From: an uncultured Alphaproteobacteria bacterium | GTDB taxonomy: Bacteria > Pseudomonadota > Alphaproteobacteria > RF32 > CAG-239 | Direction: 5' to 3' | Assembly (NCBI GenBank): GCA_910576955.1 | Contig: CAJTJB010000002.1 | Location: forward strand, 1 to 64,000 | Length of the DNA stretch: 64,000 nt | Shown here: positions 58,293 through 64,000 of the stretch, piece by piece | Layout of the letters: every line of letters starts with the position of its first letter | Numbering within the stretch: the first letter of the stretch is position 1 | Made by a program: the position numbers and the translations under genes | Notes under the pieces: model-generated | What the model was told of the DNA's origin: nothing | The model's database searches: none | What the model saw: only the letters and a program-made list of their open reading frames with translations

Positions 58293-59102
58293 TTATTTCA
58301 GCATTGTTTCCAGTTCTTTCAAACCGGCGTTATCGCTTAAGTTTATAGTTAGAGCGGATACGGTGATGCTTTGTTTTATTTCTTCATTATCCGGCGGGAA
58401 AGTGTTATCCGTGTTGTTAAGTTTTATCACCGCGTTTTTGTTGATGCGGTTATGCTCGATTGTTCCTGCCGTAAAGCGGCGGGTGCCGTGGCTGCAGATT
58501 TTAATTCCTTTAAGTTCAGAAAAGGGAACGTTGGGGAAGTTTATGTTTATCAGCGTGTCGGCGCTATATGTGCCGCGGCAGATTTTTTGCAAAAGTTCCG
58601 GTAAATATTTTTCGGCAATTTCCCAATTGATATCCGTAGCGCCATCTACAAGCTGGGAAACCGCAATTGACGGAATGCCGTGCAGAATTCCCTCTACGGC
58701 AACGCCGATTGTGCCGGAATAGGTGATGTCGTCGGCAATGTTACGACCGTTGTTTATTCCGGAAATGACGATGTCGGGCAGATTGTCTTTCATTATCATA
58801 TTTAAGGCAATGCGCACACAGTCTGTCGGCGTGCCGTCAACAGCATAATGTTTGTCTGATATTTGGATGATATCATTCGGAAAGGCGTCTACGGAACTGT
58901 GCCCCTGCATACTGCGGAGTTTATCTGAAGTGATGGCATGGCTGGCACCGCTTTTTTCATTTTTGGGGGCAACAACCCAGATGTCGGTTGTGATGCCGGA
59001 AAGTATTTTCTCAAGCAATTTAATGCCATAAGCGTTTATGCCGTCATCGTTTGAGATTAACACGCGGCAGGAGTTTAAATTAGTCAGTGGTTTAAAGTGC
59101 AT
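58293..59102 (-). CDS. surE: 5'-nucleotidase SurE
   Basis: A 269-residue SurE: RVLISNDDGINAYGIKLLEKIL with the Asp-Asp metal site, VAPKNEKSGASHAIT, GTPTDCVRIALN, and VISGINNGRNIADDITYSGTIGVAVEG. It removes phosphate from nucleoside 5'/3'-monophosphates and is linked to survival in stationary phase. It is co-directional with the kinase gene upstream (4-base gap), so the two form an operon. Confidence 0.95.
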   Translation of the reverse strand: MHFKPLTNLNSCRVLISNDDGINAYGIKLLEKILSGITTDIWVVAPKNEKSGASHAITSDKLRSMQGHSSVDAFPNDIIQISDKHYAVDGTPTDCVRIALNMIMKDNLPDIVISGINNGRNIADDITYSGTIGVAVEGILHGIPSIAVSQLVDGATDINWEIAEKYLPELLQKICRGTYSADTLININFPNVPFSELKGIKICSHGTRRFTAGTIEHNRINKNAVIKLNNTDNTFPPDNEEIKQSITVSALTINLSDNAGLKELETMLK

Positions 59103-59106
59103 TTAT

Positions 59107-60117
59107 TTATCTATCCTTAAAGTTGGTAAACAAGGGAATAATTTTGGGGGTGTTGCGCAATATCTGGTCTTTATACAACGTTGTTTTCGCGTATTTGGAG
59201 AGAATGTTGCGTTCCTGATAGTTCAGCCCGACGGTTAAAGCGGCCTTGCTGATGATATTAAGCTCGTTAATCAGCCTTTCGATTTCCGGCGGTGTTAACG
59301 GACGGCGTTCGTTTTGGCGCGCCAGTGTCGGGATGTTATGAATATCGCCTTTGGCAAATTCTTTGTTGTTGCGGTCAACAACACGCAAGCTCATATTTGC
59401 ACCACGGTCTATCATATCTATGATTTCGTGAATGTTATGGCGTGTGCCAGCAGAAATGACCTTGTGAATTTCAGGTTTGACCATCCGCGGTATTTCAGTA
59501 ATTTTGCCGCCATTATTAAAATTAGTCATTCGCGCGTTGAAGTGGCGGGTGAAATTGCTTAAATAGCACAAGCTTTCATTTGCTGCCGTATAAGTAACGT
59601 TGATTCGATAGCCTGCCTCCAGAAACATTGCTCTTAACGAATTTGTATCCGAAGCTTGAATGTCTAGTGCCGGAGCACTTAACAGGACACTTTTGCCCTC
59701 TTGGGCGGCGCGGGCTAAAAGACCGTCTTTAATGCTTCCGGGAATTTGCCCGAAGTAATCTGCAACCAATGGGTTTTGGCGGCTGGTTTCAAGCACGCGG
59801 CTGTCGTATGAGCGGAAGTCGTCAAAATCAACTTTTAAGAGCTCGCCCGGATATTTTTCCAATAGTTCTTTTTCTACTAACGTTTTGCCGACGCCGGGGT
59901 AGCCCATAACCAGCTCTACGCGCGGTTTGCCGTCGTGAGGCGGCTGTGTGGTGCTTAAGCGGTGCGAGATAACATTTTCAACAATGCGTGCGGCGCTGTC
60001 TTCCGGATATTTTTTGACATTGTTTTTAGTGAATTTGGGGTAGGTGTTTTCAGGTGCATTTGCGATGGCATATAATAAGTGATTATATGCTTCAGCCAGT
60101 TCGGTGTGTAAACTCAT
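59107..60117 (-). CDS. Zeta-toxin-like P-loop kinase
   Basis: A 336-residue protein with Walker A GYPGVGKT (72-79) and DFDDFRSYDSR (97-107), the zeta-toxin pattern (Asp in the DxDxFR segment), then a kinase-like middle and a helical C-terminus with TNFNNGGKITEIPRM. Zeta toxins phosphorylate UDP-N-acetylglucosamine. No epsilon-like antitoxin is present, and the operon partner is surE, so it may be a tamed housekeeping kinase. AAGGAAG precedes the start. Confidence 0.75.
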   Translation of the reverse strand: MSLHTELAEAYNHLLYAIANAPENTYPKFTKNNVKKYPEDSAARIVENVISHRLSTTQPPHDGKPRVELVMGYPGVGKTLVEKELLEKYPGELLKVDFDDFRSYDSRVLETSRQNPLVADYFGQIPGSIKDGLLARAAQEGKSVLLSAPALDIQASDTNSLRAMFLEAGYRINVTYTAANESLCYLSNFTRHFNARMTNFNNGGKITEIPRMVKPEIHKVISAGTRHNIHEIIDMIDRGANMSLRVVDRNNKEFAKGDIHNIPTLARQNERRPLTPPEIERLINELNIISKAALTVGLNYQERNILSKYAKTTLYKDQILRNTPKIIPLFTNFKDR

Positions 60118-60344
60118 TTTGGTATCTTCCTTAAGTTATTCTTATTTTTTATGATAATAATTTTTCTTTATGGTTTTAATATAATGCATTCTTGCCGTTT
60201 GTCAATTTTTTTAATTGTTTGTTAAATTGTTTTGACCGGCAATTAAAAATGAGGTGTGTTTGCGTGTTGAGTTAATCTATTAAATCGAAAGTTATTTTGT
60301 GCGGATGCGATTGTTATCTGCGGAATAAAATATTTAAAAATAAG

Positions 60345-60556
60345 ATGGTCGGGGACTTGCAAAATATCTCAGTAGGATAACCCGTTAGTCTTTAAACCCG
60401 TTGGGGTTTTGTACATACACTAACAGTTCCCCAACCATTTACATGATTGAGGATATCTCTACTCAAACCTCGATATTAACGGTTTCAGCCTTACGGTATA
60501 AATATCCTAATACCGTACTGAGCGGGGTTTGCATGCCCCTGCACCGTCTCCGGCGC
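60345..60556. ncRNA. Candidate structured RNA
   Basis: No open frame, but dense base pairing. A long stem joins ATGGTCGGGGAC (60345-60356) with GTTCCCCAACCAT (60426-60438). Inside, GTTAGT pairs with ACTAAC (60384/60419) and AAACCC with GGGTTT (60394/60404). Then TACGGTAT with ATACCGTA (60492/60510) and GGGG with CCCC (60524/60536). On the minus strand a T-rich stretch follows the long stem, as in a terminator. I could not match it to tmRNA, RNase P, 6S, SRP RNA or a known riboswitch. Strand unsure. Confidence 0.55.
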
Positions 60557-60725
60557 TAAAACATCATCGCATATATAATATGTTATGTTGTTCTGCGTGT
60601 AAGAGTATATGAGTAATAAATAAAAATCAAGTGCTTTTTTGCCGGAGGCAGATTGGCGGGTTTATGATATGTTAAGGATTGGGCGATATACTGATCTAAA
60701 TTTAACTTGGACAAGGGGGGAAATT

Positions 60726-61997
60726 ATGGCAAAATATCGGATTATCGGCAATATGACCGGAAACTCTATGGATGCGATAGATTTGGTGTTTACCGAGTTT
60801 GATGGTGATAAGATGACGGATATTTGCAGTTATACCGAGCCTTATACAAAAGATATGCAGGAACGGATTGAGGCGTTGCGCGGGAAAACATATAATAAAA
60901 CGCGCAAAGAAATTGAACTTTTGCCGGAGTTTAAAACGGTGCACGATGATTACATCCGGCAGATTGCCAAATGCATTAACGCGATGTGTGCGCAAAAGGG
61001 GATTGATAAAACAACCGTTGATGCTATCGGTTTTCATGGTAAGACGCTTGACCATAATCCGCCGTCGAAAGCGAATAAGGACGGAACGATGCCGTATACT
61101 TTACAAATCGGGTCGGGGCAGATGTTAGCGGATTTGACGGGGATTCCGGTGGTGTATGATTTTCGTTCAGACCCGCTGATGGCGGGGTTTGACGGTGCGC
61201 CGCTTGTGCCGCCGCATAATGCGCATATATCGGCAACAGAGGGCGACGGATGTTATTACAATGGGGGCAATACCTCAAATTTTGCCCTAATTAACGATGG
61301 TGTGGCGCAGATTGGGGCAGATGCCGGACCGTTTAACGAATATATAGATAATTATATCCGGCAGCATACGGACGATGCGTTTGATACAGACGGCAAATAT
61401 GGGCGCAAAGGGGCGCTTGATAAAGAACTTTTGCAAGAATTATTTAATTTCGGGCGGCAATATTATGAAGCGCCGCTGCCGAAGTCCGGCGATCCGGCGT
61501 ATTATCATAAAAAAGAAATTTTTGAATATGTTGAACAAAAAGGAATCGGGTTTGAAGATGCGGTGCATACGTTTGAATATTTTGCAGCGTATGTTGCCGT
61601 GCAGGCGTTGACATTGGTTTCTGAAAATATCCGTATGCCGAAAGATATGGTTTTATTCGGCGGCGGGTGGAAAAATCCGGTGGTTAGAGAGAGTTTCGAA
61701 CAGTTGTTGACCGGCGCAGGATATGTGTTGCCTGAACATATTTCTCAATTTGAGCATTTGCGCGGGCGTTTTGCCGACAAACCGGTTGTTCGCAATTCGA
61801 CATTGGGGGATTATATGGAGGCGCGGCTTTTTGCAGATTTGGCGCGGTATAAACTGGAAAATCGCGCTTGGGAGATTCCCGAGATTGCGCAAGCTGGCAA
61901 ATCGGTTGTTTGCGGCAGCGTGGCAATGCCGAAACAAATAAGTGAGAAATATTATGATTGCATAAACAGAGCGGCTAAAGGCTGGCAGGATGAATAG
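60726..61997 (+). CDS. anmK: Anhydro-N-acetylmuramic acid kinase
   Basis: A 423-residue AnmK-family sugar kinase. GNMTGNSMDAIDLVFTEFDG is the phosphate-1 loop, then GFHGKTLDHNPPS, TLQIGSGQMLADLTGIPVVYDFRSD (substrate region), GAPLVPPHNAH, NGGNTSNFALI, and MVLFGGGWKNPVV. It phosphorylates and opens anhydro-MurNAc recovered from peptidoglycan turnover. ATG 60726 follows GGGGGG and is preferred to an upstream in-frame ATG at 60639. The length (family about 370) is slightly long. Confidence 0.85.
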   Translation: MAKYRIIGNMTGNSMDAIDLVFTEFDGDKMTDICSYTEPYTKDMQERIEALRGKTYNKTRKEIELLPEFKTVHDDYIRQIAKCINAMCAQKGIDKTTVDAIGFHGKTLDHNPPSKANKDGTMPYTLQIGSGQMLADLTGIPVVYDFRSDPLMAGFDGAPLVPPHNAHISATEGDGCYYNGGNTSNFALINDGVAQIGADAGPFNEYIDNYIRQHTDDAFDTDGKYGRKGALDKELLQELFNFGRQYYEAPLPKSGDPAYYHKKEIFEYVEQKGIGFEDAVHTFEYFAAYVAVQALTLVSENIRMPKDMVLFGGGWKNPVVRESFEQLLTGAGYVLPEHISQFEHLRGRFADKPVVRNSTLGDYMEARLFADLARYKLENRAWEIPEIAQAGKSVVCGSVAMPKQISEKYYDCINRAAKGWQDE

Positions 61998-62003
61998 GCG
62001 ATA

Positions 62004-62669
62004 ATGATGGAAACGGTGTTGGATAAATGCGTTTTTGAAAAAGAAAAGCTTTTGCAATTTGGTTTTGCCGAAAAAGGGGAAAAGTTTTGTTATGTGCAGA
62101 GGATTATGCAAGAGCGGTTTGAACTGCGGGTTATGATTGATGGCGCGGGGAAGATTAAATGGGATGTTTATGATGTCGAAACGGCAGAAATATATCCGCT
62201 GGTAAAAATCACAACGGTGTGCGGGGCGTTTGTCGGCAAGGTGAGAATGGCGTGCGACGAGGTTTTTCAAGAGATTGCGGCACAATGCGGGCAGGCAGAA
62301 GTTTTTAAAAGCGAACAGGCGCGGCTTATCCGGCATTATGTGCGGAAAATATACGGTGATGAATTTGAATATTTGTGGGAAAAGTTTCCGGACAATGCTG
62401 TGTTTCGGCGCAAAGATAATCAAAAATGGTATGGCGCGGTATTGACCGTCAGGCGCGATAGAATCGGACTTTTGGGCGAGGATAAAGCTGAAGTTCTTGA
62501 TTTGCGGGGAAAACCGGAAGAAATTGCGCAGCTTGTGGACGGCGAGAGATATTTTCCGGCATATCATATGAATAAAAAAAGTTGGTTTACGATTTGCTTG
62601 GACGGCAGGGTAGACAGTGAAGAAATTTGTCGGCGCATTGATGAGAGTTATGCGCTTGCGAAGAAATAG
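62004..62669 (+). CDS. MmcQ/YjbR family protein
   Basis: A 221-residue protein. The C-terminal ~110 residues are the MmcQ/YjbR CyaY-like fold: DNAVFRRKDNQKWYGAVLTVRRDRIGL, VLDLRGKPEEIAQLVDGERYFPAYHMNKKSWFTICLDGRV. The N-terminal half (FGFAEKGEKFCYVQRIMQERFELRVM) resembles the related two-domain type. The family is thought to bind DNA. It starts 6 bases after anmK, so it is co-transcribed. Confidence 0.82.
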   Translation: MMETVLDKCVFEKEKLLQFGFAEKGEKFCYVQRIMQERFELRVMIDGAGKIKWDVYDVETAEIYPLVKITTVCGAFVGKVRMACDEVFQEIAAQCGQAEVFKSEQARLIRHYVRKIYGDEFEYLWEKFPDNAVFRRKDNQKWYGAVLTVRRDRIGLLGEDKAEVLDLRGKPEEIAQLVDGERYFPAYHMNKKSWFTICLDGRVDSEEICRRIDESYALAKK

Positions 62670-62720
62670 TTTGTTGAAATAACGGCGTATTTTTAAGTTA
62701 TACTCTGAATCATATTTTAT

Positions 62721-62748
62721 TTTTGACTTTTATGGCAGCGGATATAAT
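62721..62748 (+). promoter_or_regulatory. Sigma-70-like promoter
   Basis: TTTTGA at 62721-62726 and perfect TATAAT at 62743-62748 (16-base spacer); an overlapping TTGACT gives a 14-base spacer. Start of transcription would be about 40 bases before the micro-lipoprotein ATG. Confidence 0.5.
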
Positions 62749-62795
62749 CTATATGTGTTTTTATTCGTAATGAACTTATAGAAAGGACTTTTAAA

Positions 62796-62945
62796 ATGAA
62801 AAAATTAGCTGTTCTCGTTGTTTTGTTGGCTTTGTCTGCTTGCACAGGTACCCGTGGTACTATCGGCGGTCAGAAAGTTTGCACCAATGACTATCTGTTG
62901 GGTGTATTGTCACTTTCTGAAATCGTTGCTCCTTGCGGCAAATAA
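62796..62945 (+). CDS. Micro-lipoprotein (49 residues)
   Basis: Signal MKKLAVLVVLLALSAC with lipid Cys16, then a short tail with two more Cys (KVCTND, APCGK). GAAAGGAC precedes the start, and a promoter and terminator flank it, so it is monocistronic. It resembles small entericidin-like lipoproteins in size, but no family is certain. Confidence 0.75.
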   Translation: MKKLAVLVVLLALSACTGTRGTIGGQKVCTNDYLLGVLSLSEIVAPCGK

Positions 62946-62967
62946 GCTGTTAGCTGATGGTTTTTAT

Positions 62968-62997
62968 AAAAGCGTCTGCGGTTGCGGGCGCTTTTTG
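62968..62997 (+). terminator. Rho-independent terminator
   Basis: AAAAGCGTCTGC pairs with GCGGGCGCTTTT with G-U pairs around GGTT, then TTG; ends the micro-lipoprotein gene. Confidence 0.8.
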
Positions 62998-63072
62998 TTT
63001 ATGGGTGTTGTTTTTGCTTTACTCTTGGCAAAGAGCGTCTTAAAATGGCTGCAATATTTGATGAGGTGTTTA

Positions 63073-63417
63073 ATGACTGAAAGTAGAAGCAGCGAGGCTT
63101 TGTTTTCGCCGATTTTGATTATGGAGTTTATCCGGCAGGTGACGGTGGCACATTTTTTGGACGGCAAACCGTTGGACGAGCCGGTACGGTTTAAATTGGC
63201 AAAGCCGTATTATGACGAAATACGGGCATATTATTTGCAGGTGCAATTTATTCGGCTGCAGACAGAATATGACGAAACAGCGGAAGTGTTATCGGTTAAA
63301 ACCGACGAAACGCTGATAAACCGGTTTAAAGAACAAAAGTCTTTGGTGGAGATTGCCGGCAAATATCAGGGGCAATATGCCGAGCGGTATAAGAAATTTA
63401 TTGAGGTGTTAGACTGA
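63073..63417 (+). CDS. Hypothetical protein
   Basis: A 114-residue soluble protein from MTESRSSEALFSPILIMEF, mainly helical (YDEIRAYYLQVQFIRLQTEYDETAEVL). The start at 63073 has GAGG upstream; in-frame sequence before it overlaps the lipoprotein gene and a terminator, so is not coding. Its stop shares bases with the next ATG (TGATG), so it is coupled to the aspartoacylase-family gene. Confidence 0.6.
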   Translation: MTESRSSEALFSPILIMEFIRQVTVAHFLDGKPLDEPVRFKLAKPYYDEIRAYYLQVQFIRLQTEYDETAEVLSVKTDETLINRFKEQKSLVEIAGKYQGQYAERYKKFIEVLD

Positions 63418-64000
63418 TGATAGAAAAATTTGGGTTTGATTCGGGAGTTGCCGGAAAAAAATTGCTTATTTTGGCTGCGATTCACGGCAATGAAACGGCG
63501 GGAACAAATGCACTGAAACGGTTGCTTAAAGAAATCAGCGGGAAACAGGTTGTCTTGACAAGCGGCAAGCTGGTTGTTGTGCCCGTATGCAATCCGGCGG
63601 GGTATGAGCGCGATGTGCGGCAGATTGATGAGAACTTAAATCGGGTGATGACGTTCCATTCGCAGCCTAATACATATGAGCAACGACTGGCTAATGAGAT
63701 TTGCCCGCTTATTGAAGCGTGTGATGTTATGTTGGATTTGCATTCCACGCATTGCGAGGGCGATGTGCCGTTTGCATTTTGTGATTATCCGGATGAAAAT
63801 AATTTGAAATTGATTGACGGGCTCGCGGTTGACTATGTGTTGGAGGGATGGCCGGATATTTATGACGGGCAGGGCGAAATTGAGGACTATTCAACCGAAC
63901 GGTGCGCGCACACTTTTGGCAAGAGCGGCACAACGGTTGAATGCGGCTATCATAAATCAGCAGAGGCGGTGGAGCTTGCGTATTCAGCGATTATCAGCAC
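63417..64000 (+). CDS. Succinylglutamate desuccinylase/aspartoacylase family protein (partial)
   Basis: Runs off the right edge (194 codons seen). The zinc-carboxypeptidase-like core is clear: LLILAAIHGNETAGTNALKRL (zinc-binding His and Glu), PVCNPAGYERDVRQIDENLNR (Asn, Arg) and LDLHSTHCEGDVPFAFCD (second zinc His). Such enzymes hydrolyse N-acyl amino acids; the precise substrate needs the missing C-terminus. Start ATG 63417 overlaps the upstream stop. Confidence 0.82.
   Translation, partial: MIEKFGFDSGVAGKKLLILAAIHGNETAGTNALKRLLKEISGKQVVLTSGKLVVVPVCNPAGYERDVRQIDENLNRVMTFHSQPNTYEQRLANEICPLIEACDVMLDLHSTHCEGDVPFAFCDYPDENNLKLIDGLAVDYVLEGWPDIYDGQGEIEDYSTERCAHTFGKSGTTVECGYHKSAEAVELAYSAIIS

Noticed and set aside
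60345..60556. Possible tmRNA, RNase P, 6S or SRP RNA
   Set aside because: None of the conserved sequence blocks of these RNAs is present, so the region is left as an unassigned structured RNA.
62818..63072. Long N-terminal extension of the 63073 gene
   Set aside because: It overlaps the micro-lipoprotein gene out of frame and crosses its terminator.
1..64000. CRISPR array
   Set aside because: No regularly spaced identical repeats with unique spacers were seen; the only short tandem periodicity is the 51-base coding repeat at 25888-26301.

Overview
The window reads as chromosome of an AT-rich, gut-type alphaproteobacterium that lives with little or no oxygen. This is an inference from gene content: a RquA-type rhodoquinone methyltransferase, a flavodiiron protein, Dps, a phosphofructokinase with mixed PPi/ATP signatures, a NapH/NapG-like ferredoxin fusion, RHH_4-type and DUF465/YdcH small proteins, an ELM1-family protein and DUF3768. 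The genes use many gcg/ccg/cgg codons, except in the stretch from about 42.1 to 58.1 kb, which is visibly more AT-rich.

Region by region. 1-4.6 kb: HD hydrolase, a frameshifted gene remnant, MATE efflux protein, small envelope proteins and an Mpi-like serine invertase. 4.6-13.4 kb: CPA2 cation/proton antiporter, DUF4422 glycosyltransferase-like protein, phosphofructokinase, and a yejA-yejB peptide importer operon lacking yejE/yejF. 13.5-24.5 kb: accA, a Ser/Cys micro-protein with Hsp20, a fused pyrF-pyrE, an rsmE/response regulator/rquA operon, cmk, flavodiiron protein, histidine phosphatase, Dps and an SDR. 24.6-27.1 kb: tRNA-Arg, rpmB, a 17-residue-repeat protein, tRNA-Pro followed by a tRNA-like repeat, and a stand-alone EF-Tu domain II protein. 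27.2-36.9 kb: SIMPL protein, exported flavodoxin, a NapHG fusion with tatA-tatC, MerR regulator, paired RHH proteins, ELM1-like protein, lipoproteins, a CbpA-type DnaJ and a DUF1349 protein. 37-42 kb: a TetR-controlled RND efflux operon.

At 42.07 kb a tRNA-Glu(CTC) gene marks the left end of a roughly 15.6-kb integrated element bounded by two related 319-bp direct repeats (42142-42460 and 57759-58077). The left repeat is the 3' part of an intact large serine recombinase; the right one is a truncated copy. The cargo holds a probable HUH-type Rep with an overlapping UvrD-like helicase, a resolvase, a C39-like protein with DUF3768 behind an attenuator-like leader, a probable small RNA, a four-gene restriction-modification operon (two methyltransferases and two unrelated nuclease candidates), several unrecognised genes, and a two-gene HNH-like/partner cassette next to the right end. 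I see no relaxase/T4SS or phage structural genes, so it looks like a replicating, recombinase-integrated defence island. This is the most novel part of the window.

After the element the host chromosome resumes with surE, an orphan zeta-toxin-like kinase, a highly structured non-coding stretch (60345-60556), anmK, an MmcQ/YjbR protein, a micro-lipoprotein and a truncated aspartoacylase-family gene at the right edge. Nearly all convergent or isolated genes end in recognisable hairpin plus T-run terminators, which helps fix gene boundaries.
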